Shown here: positions 1 through 9,307 of the stretch, piece after piece
How the letters are laid out: each line of letters opens with the position of its first letter
Position numbering within the stretch: the first letter of the stretch is position 1
Assembly: GCA_022843465.1 (NCBI GenBank)
Contig: JALHNO010000003.1
Coordinates: 265,044-329,043 of the forward strand
Source of the DNA: Pseudomonadota bacterium
GTDB taxonomy: Bacteria > Pseudomonadota > Gammaproteobacteria > Xanthomonadales > Ahniellaceae
DNA: 64,000 nt
Reading direction: 5' to 3'
Program-made: the position numbers and the translations under genes
Notes under the pieces: generated by a model
Databases searched by the model: none
The model's input: the letters and a program-made list of their open reading frames with translations, nothing else
Told to the model about the DNA's origin: nothing

Positions 1-1047
1 GCAGTCGCCGACCCCGCGCAGCAGTTCGAGCAGATCCGGATGGCGACCGGCGTCGATCAGCGCGGCCAGCGCCTGATGACGCAGGCGCAGGGTCTGCTGG
101 GCACGCAGGGGCCGATGCAGCCAGCGACGCAGCTGACGCGATCCCATCGGACTGACGCAGGCATCGAGGACGCCGAACAGGGTGTGCTCGATGCGTCCGC
201 TGGCATGCGCGTCGAGCTCCAGGTTGCGCCGGGTCGCCGCGTCCATCGCCACCGTCTCGTCGGCTTCTTCAACGCTGATGCGATTGATGTGGGGCAGGGC
301 CGACTTCTGAGTGTCCTTCAGGTACGCGAGCAGGGCACCCGCCGCTGACAGTGCCAAGGGCTTGTTGCTGCAGCCGAAGCCACTGAGATCGCGCGTGCCA
401 AAAAAATTCGCGAGTTCGCGCTGCGCGGTCTCCGCATCGAAATGCCAGGGTGGCCGCCGGCGCTGGCCGGCAAGCTGGTGCGCGCAACGGGGCAGTGGCT
501 GCGATTCATCGAACAGGGTTTCGGCCGGCTGCAGACGCGCCAGCTCTGCGGCAAGCGCGTCCTCGCCGTCGGCTTCCAGCAGAACAAATCGACCGGCGGC
601 AAGATCGGCATAGGCAATCCCGAAGCGTGTGCCCTGTGCCGCCAGCGCCAGCAGCAGATTGTCGCGGCGGTCTTCGAGCAGGGCTTCGTCGGTGAGGGTG
701 CCCGGCGTGATCACCCGCACCACGCGCCGCTCGACCAGGCCCTTGGCCAGCGCCGGATCGCCGATCTGCTCGCAGATTGCGGCGGATTCGCCCAGTCGCA
801 CCAGCTTGGCAAGATAGCCCTCGACCGCGTGATAGGGAACACCCGCCATCGGGATTGGTGCGCCCGCGGATTGGCCGCGTTGGGTCAGGGTGACATCCAG
901 CAGACGTGCCGCCTTGCGGGCATCGTCATAGAACAGTTCATAGAAATCGCCCATCCGGAAAAACACCAGGGTGTCCGGATAATCCGCCTTGGCGCGGAAG
1001 AACTGCTTCATCAGTGGGGTATGTTCGGCGACCGTCGCATTGCTCAT
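1..1047 (-). CDS. mutS: DNA mismatch repair protein MutS (N-terminal part, cut by window edge)
   Basis: MutS recognises base mismatches and small loops and starts methyl-directed mismatch repair with MutL. The 349 codons seen run off the left edge, so only the mismatch-binding domain, the connector and part of the core are present; the ATPase domain lies outside. The mismatch-wedging Phe-X-Glu motif is visible at residues 35-37 (in [11 protein letters not shown]), close to its position in E. coli MutS. The sequence then follows the family closely, including a [13 protein letters not shown] stretch and a LRRWLHRPL stretch in the core. The start is the ATG at 1047, giving [13 protein letters not shown]. 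The gene points left, away from the pectin genes. The 156-bp gap to kduD shows nothing else of note. In many gammaproteobacteria mutS is close to cinA-recA; here those genes are 22 kb away. Confidence 0.97.
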   Translation of the reverse strand, partial: MSNATVAEHTPLMKQFFRAKADYPDTLVFFRMGDFYELFYDDARKAARLLDVTLTQRGQSAGAPIPMAGVPYHAVEGYLAKLVRLGESAAICEQIGDPALAKGLVERRVVRVITPGTLTDEALLEDRRDNLLLALAAQGTRFGIAYADLAAGRFVLLEADGEDALAAELARLQPAETLFDESQPLPRCAHQLAGQRRRPPWHFDAETAQRELANFFGTRDLSGFGCSNKPLALSAAGALLAYLKDTQKSALPHINRISVEEADETVAMDAATRRNLELDAHASGRIEHTLFGVLDACVSPMGSRQLRRWLHRPLRAQQTLRLRHQALAALIDAGRHPDLLELLRGVGDC

Positions 1048-1203
1048 CCGGGCATTGTCGCAGAGGCGCTGACTTGGTGCGAAGTCTGCATCGGGCACGG
1101 GTCAGGAATACCCCGGAAGCGCCGGCCCGCCCAATCCACTTTGATCGCAATGGCCGCGCCCACTTCAGAATCGGCGCGTCTGGCATCCGCCGCGAGTTGG
1201 CAG

Positions 1204-1965
1204 TCAGCGCGCCAGCCAGCCGCCATCGACCGCGACTACGCTGCCATGCATGTAGTTGGATGCGGCGGATGCGAGAAATACCGCAGCGCCACCCAGCTCC
1301 TCGGGTTGTCCCCAATGACCGGCGGGAATGCGCGCAAGGATGTCACGGTTGCGTTGTTCGTCGGCGCGCAGGGCGGTGGTGTTGTTGGTGGCGAAGTAGC
1401 CCGGCGCGATCGCGTTGACATTGATGCGGTGCGCGGCCCATTCGTTGGCGAGCAATCGGGTCAGGCCGAGCAGGCCCGACTTGCTGGCGGTGTAGCTCGC
1501 CACCCGGATGCCGCCCTGGAAGCTGAGCATCGACGCGATATTGATGATCTTGCCGGGTCGATGGGTCGCCAGCAGATGACGGGCGAAGGCCTGCGAGAGG
1601 AAGAACGCGCTCTTGAGGTTGACGTCCATCACCGCGTCCCAATCCTCCTCGCTGAAATCGACGGCGGCGTTGCGGCGGATGGTGCCCGCATTGTTGACGA
1701 GGATATCGAGCTTGCCGAAGGCGGCCACGGCAGAATCCATCGCAGTCGAAAGTGCTGCGCCGGCGTCGAGACTGCCTTCGACCCAACGGCAGCTGCGCCC
1801 GCTCGCTTTCACCACAGCAACGGTTTCATCCGGCGCGCTGCGCCCGAAGGCGACGATGTCGGCGCCTGCTTGCGCCAGGGCGATGGCGATCGCCTGCCCA
1901 AGCCCGGTATTGGCGCCGGTGACGAGGGCGACGCGGCCATCGAGCTTGAATTGTTCCAGAATCAT
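1204..1965 (-). CDS. kduD: 2-dehydro-3-deoxy-D-gluconate 5-dehydrogenase (KduD, SDR family)
   Basis: KduD reduces 2,5-diketo-3-deoxygluconate to 2-keto-3-deoxygluconate (KDG), a cytoplasmic step of pectin and uronate catabolism. The 253-residue protein is a classical short-chain dehydrogenase. It has the cofactor motif TGANTGLG at residues 16-23, NNAG at 91-94, and a catalytic set of Ser145, Tyr158 and Lys162 (SYTASK). The ATG at 1965 is preceded by AGGGG at 6 bp spacing. It starts 9 bp after the kduI stop, so the two genes form a kduI-kduD operon. Expression is probably controlled through the LacI-type site upstream of kduI. An SDR alone could be assigned to several substrates; the KduI neighbour and the overall KduD-like sequence make this assignment strong. 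Confidence 0.93.
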   Translation of the reverse strand: MILEQFKLDGRVALVTGANTGLGQAIAIALAQAGADIVAFGRSAPDETVAVVKASGRSCRWVEGSLDAGAALSTAMDSAVAAFGKLDILVNNAGTIRRNAAVDFSEEDWDAVMDVNLKSAFFLSQAFARHLLATHRPGKIINIASMLSFQGGIRVASYTASKSGLLGLTRLLANEWAAHRINVNAIAPGYFATNNTTALRADEQRNRDILARIPAGHWGQPEELGGAAVFLASAASNYMHGSVVAVDGGWLAR

Positions 1966-1974
1966 CGCTGGCCC

Positions 1975-2823
1975 CTACTTGAGCTGACAGATGTCGAGCA
2001 CTTTCATATCGGTGTAGTCGAGATTCTCACCGCCCATTGCCCAGATGAATCCGTAGTTGCGCGTGCCCGAGCCCATATGGATGGACCAGGGCGGCGAGAC
2101 CACGGCCTCCTCGTTGGCGACCACGATGTGACGGGCGGCATCGGGTTCGCCCATGAAATGGAAGATGCGCTCGTCGGCACCGAGCCCGAAATAGAAATAG
2201 ACCTCGGAGCGTCGATCATGCAGATGCGGCGGCATCGTATTCCACACGCTGCCGGTCTTGAGCAGGGTCAGTCCGAGCAGCAGCTGGCAGGATTTGCAGG
2301 TCGCCGGCACGATGTACTGGTAGATGGTGCGCTCGTTGGAAGTCTCCAGCGCGCCGCGCTCCAGCGGTACCGCCATGTCGATGGAGATATGCACGGTGTC
2401 GTAGCGCGCATGAGCCGGTGTCGAAGCGAGATAGAAGCGCGCAGGAGCAGTAGCGTTGTCCGAGGCGAAGCTGACCTCGCTGCTCCCCATCGGAATGTAC
2501 AGGCCGTCGCGCTGCTTCATTGCATATGCACTGCCATCAACCGTGACGGTACCGGGACCGTCGCCGACATTGACCACGCCGAGTTCCCGTCTCGAGAGAA
2601 AGGGCTGCCCGGCCGCGCTTGCCGGCTCGCTATGCTGCGGCAGGGAAACAGCGGCGCTCACTGGGGCCGCACCACCAATGACAAAGCGCTCGTTGTGGCT
2701 GTAGTTGAGCCGTACGCTGTCGGCGACGAAGAGTTCGGTGACCAGATAGCGCTCGCGCAACTGTTCGTTGCTGGCGCCCGCCATCATGTCGGGGTGGGTG
2801 GCGTGCAGGGTCTTCTGGAACAT
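1975..2823 (-). CDS. kduI: 5-dehydro-4-deoxy-D-glucuronate isomerase (KduI)
   Basis: KduI isomerises 5-keto-4-deoxyuronate, the monomer released by pectin lyases, to 2,5-diketo-3-deoxygluconate. The 282-residue protein carries the four zinc ligands of the family: His200 and His202 ([10 protein letters not shown]), Glu207 and His249, at the same spacing as in E. coli KduI but shifted by about four residues. The frame is open further upstream to 2895. The ATG at 2823 was chosen because it follows AAGGAG at 8 bp and gives the usual family length and N-terminus ([14 protein letters not shown]). The gene is the first of the kduI-kduD pair. A LacI-type operator candidate lies 58 bp before the start, in the gap after the LacI gene, so induction together with the other pectin genes is expected. 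Confidence 0.96.
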   Translation of the reverse strand: MFQKTLHATHPDMMAGASNEQLRERYLVTELFVADSVRLNYSHNERFVIGGAAPVSAAVSLPQHSEPASAAGQPFLSRRELGVVNVGDGPGTVTVDGSAYAMKQRDGLYIPMGSSEVSFASDNATAPARFYLASTPAHARYDTVHISIDMAVPLERGALETSNERTIYQYIVPATCKSCQLLLGLTLLKTGSVWNTMPPHLHDRRSEVYFYFGLGADERIFHFMGEPDAARHIVVANEEAVVSPPWSIHMGSGTRNYGFIWAMGGENLDYTDMKVLDICQLK

Positions 2824-2880
2824 TTTGCATACTCCTTGCGGCAATTCGATCGCGACGCGGTGCTTTGGTTTCGGGTCTAT

Positions 2881-2894
2881 GGTAACCGGTGTCA
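2881..2894. promoter_or_regulatory. LacI-type operator candidate upstream of kduI
   Basis: This 14-bp site (GGTAACCGGTGTCA) matches an ideal palindrome TGACACCGGTGTCA at 11 of 14 positions. It contains the 9-mer GACACCGGT (on the minus strand) shared with four other intergenic sites in the pectin island. It lies between the LacI-family gene and kduI, 58 bp before the kduI start. The CCGG centre is typical of LacI-family operators. Regulator and role are inferred. Confidence 0.6.
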
Positions 2895-2932
2895 ATTCAG
2901 CTGTGAAATGGCCCGGCTGCGAGGCGGTGGTG

Positions 2933-4045
2933 TCAGCCCTTTGGGGGTTGGCAGGAGTCGCGCACGCTCAGGTGCGGCGTGACCGCCATGTTCGGTGGCG
3001 ATCGCGGTCCGCGCAATGCGGGCTCGCCGGCAAGCAGGATATTGGCCGCCTGACGACCGATATCGCGGATCGGCAGATGGATGGTCGAGAGCGCAGGCCA
3101 GAGTTGCGATGCCAGCGGGCTGTCGTCGTAGCCGACCACCGACAGATCGCCCGGAATCGACAGGCCCATACGCAGGGCTGCCTTGTAGACGCCGGCTGCC
3201 ATCTCGTCATTGCAGGCGAAGATCGCCGTCGGGCGCGGTGTACGCTGCAGGAGCTTTTCGGCGCCGGCGACACCGGACTCGAAGGTATAGCCGCCCTCGT
3301 AGGCGCAGTCGGCCGGCAACTGGATGCCGCGCTTTGCCAGTCCGTCGATGAAGCCGCCACCACGTTCAATCGAGGAACGGTAGCGGCGCGGTCCGGTAAT
3401 CAAGCCAAGGTTTCGATGCCCGAGCGATTCCAGATAATTGGCGACCTCAATGCCAGCGAGACGATCATGGGTCTGCAGCATCCGGGCCGGTTCGTCCAGT
3501 GCGATCGACGCGATACGCACGTAGCGGCAGCCCATTTCGCGCAGCGCATCGGCGAGGTCCTGATCCTCGGACACGCGCGGTATCAGAATGACGCCGAACA
3601 GCTTTTGCCGCTGCACGAAGGAGCGGATTCCCTGGATATAGTCCTCGCTCTTGCTGTCGCAGGGATGCACGACCAGTTCGAAGCCGGTATTGCGCAAGGC
3701 GTCGAGCGCACCGTACTGCATGTTGACGATGTACTGCGCCGTCGGATTGTCGTAGATCAGGCCGATCAGAAACGAGCGCCGGAACGCCAGTCCGCGCGCC
3801 TGCGGATCCGGGGCGTAGCCGATCTGCTGCATCAGAGCCTGCACACGTTCGCGGGTGTCCGGTCGCACCAGGGGCGAGTCGTTGATCACGCGCGACACGG
3901 TCTTCTTGGATACGCCCGCCATCCGCGCGACGTCGTTTATGGTGCTCTTGCCGCCTTCCGTCATCGCCTTGGCAGTGCCCGGTTCTACCTGCGATGGCGG
4001 TGCCGATGCGGCTGTCTTCCTGCGGGCGGTGTTCTGCTTCTTCAT
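2933..4045 (-). CDS. LacI-family transcriptional regulator, probable pectin/uronate regulator
   Basis: This 370-residue protein is a LacI/GalR-type repressor. After a basic N-terminal extension of about 33 residues comes the LacI helix-turn-helix ([20 protein letters not shown], residues about 36-55) with the hinge region following. A periplasmic-binding-protein-like effector domain fills the rest ([50 protein letters not shown]). It sits in the middle of the pectin island, downstream of the TRAP operon and upstream of kduI. It probably senses a pectin breakdown product such as KDG or a keto-deoxyuronate. Five sites sharing GACACCGGT in the island are the obvious candidate operators. Such regulators in other organisms are called KdgR or UxuR, but the symbol cannot be fixed from sequence alone, so it is left empty. 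Confidence 0.93.
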   Translation of the reverse strand: MKKQNTARRKTAASAPPSQVEPGTAKAMTEGGKSTINDVARMAGVSKKTVSRVINDSPLVRPDTRERVQALMQQIGYAPDPQARGLAFRRSFLIGLIYDNPTAQYIVNMQYGALDALRNTGFELVVHPCDSKSEDYIQGIRSFVQRQKLFGVILIPRVSEDQDLADALREMGCRYVRIASIALDEPARMLQTHDRLAGIEVANYLESLGHRNLGLITGPRRYRSSIERGGGFIDGLAKRGIQLPADCAYEGGYTFESGVAGAEKLLQRTPRPTAIFACNDEMAAGVYKAALRMGLSIPGDLSVVGYDDSPLASQLWPALSTIHLPIRDIGRQAANILLAGEPALRGPRSPPNMAVTPHLSVRDSCQPPKG

Positions 4046-4072
4046 GATCCAAGTGTAATCTCACCGAGGTCG

Positions 4073-4090
4073 CCTGCGCGCATGCGCAGG
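4073..4090. terminator. Hairpin between the TRAP operon and the LacI gene
   Basis: A 7-bp inverted repeat (CCTGCGC / GCGCAGG) with a GCAT loop lies in the 50-bp gap between the dctM stop and the LacI-family start, both genes reading leftward. There is no clear T-run, so a Rho-independent terminator is only a possibility. It may separate the transport operon from the regulator gene. Confidence 0.4.
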
Positions 4091-4095
4091 TCGAC

Positions 4096-5376
4096 TCAAC
4101 GCAGGGCCGCGGGTAGCCATAGCGACAGCCCCGGAATGAACGACACCAGCATGAGTACTGCGAGCGCCGCCAGCCAGAACGGCCAGATGGTCTTCAGCGT
4201 TCTGGCGACATCGATCTGGCCGATCGCCGCGCCAACGAACAGCACTGATCCGACCGGAGGGGTCACCAGCCCGATGCCACCGGCAAGGATCAGCACAACG
4301 CCAAAATGCAGGGGGTCGATGCCGAAGGCACGCGCCACCGGCAGAAAAATCGGCGTACAGATCAGGATCATCGGGGCGAGGTCCATGAAGGTCCCCAATG
4401 CCAGCAGGATGACGACGATCAGCAGCAGCACGGTCACTGGCGAGTGGGCGATGCCCTGCAGGGCTTCGACGGTGGCTGCCGGCACCTGAAGATAGGCGAG
4501 CAACCAGCCGAACACGCTCGCCGATGCGATCACGAACAGGATCATGCCGGTGGTTCGCGTGGCCGAGATCACGGCCTCGAAGCAGGCCGACCACGGCAGG
4601 GATCGATACGCCAGACCGGTCAGCAGCAGGGCATACGCCACGGCCACCGCAGCGCTCTCGATGGCCGTGAATATGCCAGCGCGGATACCGAGAAAGATCA
4701 TCGCCACCAGCAGCAGTCCGGGAAGCGCCGAGACCAATCGGAGCACAACTACCCGCATGCCCGGAAAGACCTCCACCGCGTAGCCACGTCGGCGCGCGAC
4801 CAGCCAGCCGGTGATCATCAGGGCCAGCGTCATCAGCAGTGCCGGTACAACGCCGGCTGCGAACAGATCGGCAATTGACAGGCCGCCGCCGGCACCAGCG
4901 GAGTACAGAATCAGATTGTGCGAAGGCGGTACCAGCAGGGCAACCAGGGCGGCGGTCACGCTGACATTGACGGCAAAATCGCGATCGAAACCGCGCTTGA
5001 CCATCTGCGGAATCATTGCGCCGCCGACCGCCGAGACATCGGCAATCGCCGAGCCGGAGACGCCGCCGAAGAACAGCGATGAGAGTACGCTCACCTGGCC
5101 GAGGCCACCGCGCAGATGCCCGACCAGAGCCGAAGCGAGCGCGATGAGGCGCTCCGACAAGCCTCCCCGCAGCATGATCTCGCCGGCAAAGATGAAAAGT
5201 GGAATGGCGATCAAAGTGGCGCTGCTGGAGCCCGCGGCGGTCTGTTGTGCAAGCACGATGCCGGGGATATCGAGATACAGCAGGGTGGCGAGACTGGCGG
5301 CGGCGAGTGCGAATGCCACCGGCAAGCCGATGGCGAGCAGGATGGCAAAGGCAAGGAACAGCAGGGCGATGGCCAT
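4096..5376 (-). CDS. dctM: TRAP transporter large permease subunit (DctM type)
   Basis: This 426-residue, strongly hydrophobic inner-membrane protein is the large subunit of a tripartite ATP-independent periplasmic transporter. It catalyses sodium- or proton-driven uptake of an organic acid delivered by the binding protein. The family's features are visible: a long run of membrane segments, the LFFGGVSGSAIADVSAVG stretch, and the GLVTPPVGSVLFVGAAIG stretch near the C-terminus. The gene starts 2 bp after the dctQ stop and ends the operon. In this setting the substrate is probably an unsaturated or keto-deoxy uronate mono- or oligomer from pectin, by analogy with TRAP systems in pectin clusters; the exact ligand is not determined by sequence. 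Confidence 0.95.
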   Translation of the reverse strand: MAIALLFLAFAILLAIGLPVAFALAAASLATLLYLDIPGIVLAQQTAAGSSSATLIAIPLFIFAGEIMLRGGLSERLIALASALVGHLRGGLGQVSVLSSLFFGGVSGSAIADVSAVGGAMIPQMVKRGFDRDFAVNVSVTAALVALLVPPSHNLILYSAGAGGGLSIADLFAAGVVPALLMTLALMITGWLVARRRGYAVEVFPGMRVVVLRLVSALPGLLLVAMIFLGIRAGIFTAIESAAVAVAYALLLTGLAYRSLPWSACFEAVISATRTTGMILFVIASASVFGWLLAYLQVPAATVEALQGIAHSPVTVLLLIVVILLALGTFMDLAPMILICTPIFLPVARAFGIDPLHFGVVLILAGGIGLVTPPVGSVLFVGAAIGQIDVARTLKTIWPFWLAALAVLMLVSFIPGLSLWLPAALR

Positions 5377-5378
5377 CC

Positions 5379-5891
5379 TCAGGCACTCCTCGCATCGGTG
5401 CGCCAGACTGCGTGCAGATGCGCGAGGGCGAATACGCTCATCAGCGCGCCGCCAATCATGAGGGGTGCATAAGCAGCACTCTGCGGCAGTGCGATGCCAG
5501 CCTGGTCGATCGCCCAGCCGTCGACCAGCAATTGCCAGGACCAGACCGCCAGACTGGTGCCGAGGGCCGCCACCAGAAGATGACGGATGGCCACGACTAC
5601 GCGGCGCAAGCGCGTTGGCATCGCCTCAGCCAGCAGTTGGAAACTGAAATGACTCTGACTGTGGACGCCCGCGGCAGCGGCAAGACTCATGGTCGTGCAG
5701 AGCAGGAGCAGGGACACCGGTTCGCTCCAGGCGGGCGAGTCATTGAGCACATAGCGCGCGAACACCTGCCAGCCCTGCACGACTACCAGGCCGATCAGCG
5801 CGGCGCCCGCCAGCAACAGCGCAAGCTGCGCCAGCCGCTGCAGCAATGGGTTCTTGTGCGCCTGCTGGAATTTCTCCTCGGCTGTATTCAT
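5379..5891 (-). CDS. dctQ: TRAP transporter small permease subunit (DctQ type)
   Basis: This 170-residue protein is the small membrane subunit of the TRAP system. It has four predicted membrane segments (roughly residues 18-38, 58-78, 100-122 and 138-160) and the family stretch QVFARYVLNDSPAWSEPVSLLLL. It pairs with DctM in the inner membrane. Its ATG overlaps the dctP stop by 4 bp (ATGA), and dctM follows after 2 bp, so translation of the three subunits is coupled. No unusual features are seen. Confidence 0.92.
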   Translation of the reverse strand: MNTAEEKFQQAHKNPLLQRLAQLALLLAGAALIGLVVVQGWQVFARYVLNDSPAWSEPVSLLLLCTTMSLAAAAGVHSQSHFSFQLLAEAMPTRLRRVVVAIRHLLVAALGTSLAVWSWQLLVDGWAIDQAGIALPQSAAYAPLMIGGALMSVFALAHLHAVWRTDARSA

Positions 5892-6880
5892 CCCGTTGCC
5901 TGCTCCCTGATGACCCGGTAGATCCGATCAATATGGGGGTCGCGCCGGTAGCGCTCGAGCACGGGCGCAGCCGCTTTCCTGAAGGCGGCGATATCGACCT
6001 CCACCTGCTCGACTCCGGCCTCGGTGATGGCGGCGCGCGCGGCCGACTCGCCCTCGTCCCAGAGCTTTCGCATGACAGCCACCGACTCACCGGCCAGCCG
6101 GCGCAGCAGTACCTGGTCCTCGCTATCGAGCGACTGGAAACTCTGTCTGGAAATCACCAGCAAGTCTGGCGCGTGGCTGTGTTCGCTTTGCGACCAGTAG
6201 CGCGCGGCTTCGAAATGACGGCTGGCGTGAAAGCTGAGGAGATTGTTCTCGGCGCCATCGATCAAGCGGGTTTCCAGTGCCGAATAGACTGCGCCATAGG
6301 CGAGCGGGGTCGGGTTGGCGCCGAAGCCGCGCAGCAGATCGAGAAACATGTCGGATGCCGGGACCCGCAGTTTCATGCCGTGCAGGTCCTGCGGCTGCTG
6401 TACTGGACGGCGCGCGTTGTAGAAGCAGCGCGCGCCGCTGTCATAGATTGCCAGACCGATCAGATCGCGGCGCTCGAAATCGGCAAAGACCTCCGTGCCG
6501 ACCGGCCCATCGAGCACATGCCGCAGATGCGCAATGGAATCGAACGCAAACGGCAGGCAGAGCGCCGAAGTCAGCGGAAACGCGTTGTTGAGCGCACCCG
6601 CGTAGACCCGAGTCAGATCGAGCACGCCAAGACGCACCATATCGATCGCATCCGACTCACGACCGAGTTGGCCCGAGTGGTACTGGCGCAGGGCGAGGCG
6701 GCCCTGGGTGTGGAGTTCCAACTGCTCACCGATCCAGCGTACTGCGAGTACGGTTGGGTACTGTGCCGGATGCACATCGCTGGCGGTCAGCATGCGTGTG
6801 GTGCCGGCATCGATCGTGCGGCTGCATCCGATCTGTGCGCACAGCGCCGCTGCGCCGAGCACCAGTTGCCGACGCTTCAT
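5888..6880 (-). CDS. dctP: TRAP transporter solute-binding protein (DctP type)
   Basis: This 330-residue periplasmic protein captures the substrate and hands it to DctQM. It has an N-terminal export signal with an RRQLVLG stretch that resembles a twin-arginine motif, followed by a hydrophobic core and a nearby Cys. The mature part shows the DctP pattern, including LRVPASDMFLDLLRGFGANPT with the Arg that normally binds the ligand carboxylate, and a SALETRLIDGAENN segment. Its start overlaps the stop of the upstream hydratase-like gene by 4 bp. Position in a pectin operon suggests a galacturonate-derived ligand, which is inference. The first codons favour secretion, but the exact route (Tat or Sec, lipid-modified or not) is uncertain. 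Confidence 0.93.
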   Translation of the reverse strand: MKRRQLVLGAAALCAQIGCSRTIDAGTTRMLTASDVHPAQYPTVLAVRWIGEQLELHTQGRLALRQYHSGQLGRESDAIDMVRLGVLDLTRVYAGALNNAFPLTSALCLPFAFDSIAHLRHVLDGPVGTEVFADFERRDLIGLAIYDSGARCFYNARRPVQQPQDLHGMKLRVPASDMFLDLLRGFGANPTPLAYGAVYSALETRLIDGAENNLLSFHASRHFEAARYWSQSEHSHAPDLLVISRQSFQSLDSEDQVLLRRLAGESVAVMRKLWDEGESAARAAITEAGVEQVEVDIAAFRKAAAPVLERYRRDPHIDRIYRVIREQATG

Positions 6881-7737
6881 GGCGTGGCCTGCCGGGATGA
6901 ATCGACGACCATGGCAACGGCGGCGACAGCACGGCAGTCGATGTCACCCCAGGGGCCAAAACTGATCCGGGCGGACTCGCCCGGCAGGATGTCGTGGATG
7001 CCTGTAGCGGCGCCGGTAGTGATCAGCATGCCCTTGCGCATGGACAGACCGCGGCGCGCGCAGCGTCCCAGTGCAAACGCGAGTGCCGAGCGCAGTCCGC
7101 CGGGAATGCTGGCAGCACCGCCGAGCGCCGGCTCGCGTCCTTCAATACTGCAGGAACAGCGCATCTCGAACTCGGATCTGTTGATCCAATCGGGTATCTC
7201 GCGACCGAGGATCAGGCCGGCATTGTTGCCAAAATCCGCGGCAACGGCGCAGGGGCCGAGCTCATTGATCATCGCCATCGGACTGCCTGCGGTCTCCACG
7301 CCTATATGCAGCGAGGCGACCAGCGCGACTGCTTCGTCCGCAGTCCAATGCAACTTTCCAGCTGGCGCATCGTCGCCGAGCCGGAACACGTACTCGGCTT
7401 CGACTGCGCAGAAGCCACCGACGAAGGCGGGGAAATCGAGACGATGTCCCGGCTGGTCGTGCCAGACCGAGCGACTGAAGATCGGGCCGGTCACCCGATC
7501 ATCGCCATCGGCATCACGTCGCGCTGCACTGATGTAGCCAACCTTCCACCCGGCGATCACATCGGGCCAAAGCGCAATCGCCGCATCCTGGCAGGCATAG
7601 GCCTCGCGCAGGCTGGTAGGCAGCATGCCGGGAAAGCCGGGCAGGGCCCGGGCTTCGAGTCGGGCGCGCACCAGCCGCGACGCTGCCTCGGCGCCCGGAC
7701 TGGTTTCGGTGCTGCTGGTTGGCACACTGGCACTCAC
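6877..7737 (-). CDS. FAH-superfamily protein, 2-keto-4-pentenoate hydratase-like
   Basis: This 286-residue protein resembles 2-keto-4-pentenoate hydratase (MhpD type) of the fumarylacetoacetate hydrolase superfamily. The metal-binding EAE pattern is present in CAVEAEYVFRL, followed by the family-like HIGVETAGSP segment and a GMLITTGAATGIHDILPG segment. Members act on 2-keto acids and some are 2-keto-3-deoxy sugar-acid dehydratases. In this operon it may process a keto-deoxy acid from uronates, but no specific reaction can be assigned. The chosen start is the GTG at 7737, preceded by GGGAG at 6 bp; an ATG a few bases upstream is out of frame. The gene leads the operon with dctP, dctQ and dctM, overlaps dctP by 4 bp, and is divergent from the pectate lyase gene across a shared operator. 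Confidence 0.82.
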   Translation of the reverse strand: MSASVPTSSTETSPGAEAASRLVRARLEARALPGFPGMLPTSLREAYACQDAAIALWPDVIAGWKVGYISAARRDADGDDRVTGPIFSRSVWHDQPGHRLDFPAFVGGFCAVEAEYVFRLGDDAPAGKLHWTADEAVALVASLHIGVETAGSPMAMINELGPCAVAADFGNNAGLILGREIPDWINRSEFEMRCSCSIEGREPALGGAASIPGGLRSALAFALGRCARRGLSMRKGMLITTGAATGIHDILPGESARISFGPWGDIDCRAVAAVAMVVDSSRQATP

Positions 7738-7807
7738 GCATTGCTCCCTTTGCAGGCCGTGCTGCAATCAGTTCGGCCTACCGGATCCGGCCGCGACATG
7801 GTATCAA

Positions 7808-7821
7808 GGAAACCGGTGTCA
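7808..7821. promoter_or_regulatory. LacI-type operator candidate in the divergent promoter region
   Basis: The site GGAAACCGGTGTCA matches the palindrome TGACACCGGTGTCA at 12 of 14 positions and contains the shared 9-mer GACACCGGT on the minus strand. It lies 70 bp before the hydratase-TRAP operon and 65 bp before the pectate lyase start. It could therefore control both directions at once. The regulator is inferred to be the LacI-family protein of the island. Confidence 0.62.
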
Positions 7822-7886
7822 TTTACATCGGGTACGGCCATGCTGCAAGCTTGGTTCCTGCAACGAAAGGCAAACTGGAGGGTGCG

Positions 7887-9293
7887 ATGGGCAAGCTGAT
7901 CAGGGGTTCGGGAGCGGAGATTCGTCTGGATGGCGGCCGTGATGTCGATCTCAGATTTCCGCGGCGCCACTTCACTCCTGGCCGTGTGGTCGGCCTGCTG
8001 CTGATGCTGCTCTGGCTGTCGGCAAGTGCGCATACCGTACTGGCTGCAGATGCGACGGCGTTTCCCGGTGCCCAGGGCTGGGCTGCACATACGCCCGGAG
8101 GCCGGGGTGGAAAGATCATTCGTGTCAGCACGCTCACTGCCGATGGCCCCGGTTCGCTGCTCGAAGCACTGCGCACCCAGGGTCCACGCATTGTGGTGTT
8201 TGAAGTGGCGGGGGTCATCGATCTTGATCGACGCGAGGTGCGTATCGAACAACCATTCCTGACCATCGCTGGACAGACCGCGCCGATGCCGGGTATCACC
8301 TTGATACGCGGCGGACTGATCATCGCCACCCATGACGTGGTCGTGCGGCATATCCGGGTACGTCCGGGTGAGGCCGGTGCCGGCAAGATGAGCGGGGTGG
8401 ACTACGATGCGATCACCACGGTGCGCGGAGCACGCGATGTGATCATCGATCACTGCTCGCTGACCTGGGCCACCGATGAGAACCTCTCGGCTTCGAGTAC
8501 GCGATTTGTCGGTCAAGACGAGGCCAGCTGGATGGCCGAAGCATCGCGCCGCATCACCTTCAGCAACAATCTCATCGCCGAAGGACTGGCGCACTCCAGC
8601 CACGGCAAGGGAGAGCACTCGAAGGGCTCGCTGATCCATGATCATGTCAGCGATATCCTGATCGTCGGCAACCTCTACGCGCACAACTACGAGCGCAATC
8701 CGCTGTTCAAGGGCGGTGCGCGTGGCCAGGTGATCAATAACCTGATCTACAACCCGGGCCAGCGTGGCATGCATTACAACCTGATCGCCGAGGAATGGCA
8801 GGGTCGCGAATACAGTCTTGGCGAGATGGTCGTGCGCGGCAATGTGCTGCGTGCGGGACCATCTACTGAACCGCTGGCGATGATGATGGTCGGCGGCTCG
8901 GGCCCGCTGCGCTATTTCGCGGACGACAATATTGCCGTCGACCGGATTGGCGAACGGCTTCCTGATTTCGGCCGCTATTCGACGGCGCCTGTAGCCCTTA
9001 GCACATTCAACGTGGCTCCGGCTCTGCCGTTCGGCGTCCAGTTGTTGCCCGCACAGTCGGTGCAGGATGCGGTGATCGCCAAAGCCGGAGCGCGGCCCTG
9101 GGATCGCGATGACATCGACCGTCGCATCGTCGCTGACACCATCGAGGGCCGCGGCAGCATCATCGACAGCGAGCAGCAGGTTGGCGGATATCCGAAGCAC
9201 CCGCGGAGTTCGCAGGTATTCATTGCAGCTGACTGGGATCTCGACACCATGGAACCGCTCAAGCCGCTGCCGCGTCGTGAGCCGCTGCGCTGA
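7887..9293 (+). CDS. Secreted pectate lyase, polysaccharide lyase family 1 type
   Basis: This 468-residue enzyme is predicted to cleave polygalacturonate by beta-elimination outside the cytoplasm. A long, Arg-rich n-region precedes a hydrophobic core (VVGLLLMLLWLSASA) with a likely cleavage near VLA-ADA at about residue 52. The mature part starts with the PL1 signature AFPGAQGWAAHTPGGRGGKI and GPGSLLEALR. It continues with parallel beta-helix segments, VRHIRVRPGE, the acidic DYDAITTVRGARDVIIDHCS segment of the calcium region, and an Arg in YERNPLFKGG of the kind that acts as base. It resembles the pectate trisaccharide-lyase branch. The ATG at 7887 was chosen for its GGAGGG upstream. It is convergent with the pectin methylesterase gene, 14 bp apart. 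Confidence 0.9.
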   Translation: MGKLIRGSGAEIRLDGGRDVDLRFPRRHFTPGRVVGLLLMLLWLSASAHTVLAADATAFPGAQGWAAHTPGGRGGKIIRVSTLTADGPGSLLEALRTQGPRIVVFEVAGVIDLDRREVRIEQPFLTIAGQTAPMPGITLIRGGLIIATHDVVVRHIRVRPGEAGAGKMSGVDYDAITTVRGARDVIIDHCSLTWATDENLSASSTRFVGQDEASWMAEASRRITFSNNLIAEGLAHSSHGKGEHSKGSLIHDHVSDILIVGNLYAHNYERNPLFKGGARGQVINNLIYNPGQRGMHYNLIAEEWQGREYSLGEMVVRGNVLRAGPSTEPLAMMMVGGSGPLRYFADDNIAVDRIGERLPDFGRYSTAPVALSTFNVAPALPFGVQLLPAQSVQDAVIAKAGARPWDRDDIDRRIVADTIEGRGSIIDSEQQVGGYPKHPRSSQVFIAADWDLDTMEPLKPLPRREPLR

Positions 9294-9307
9294 TGTCTTG
9301 CCCAGCC

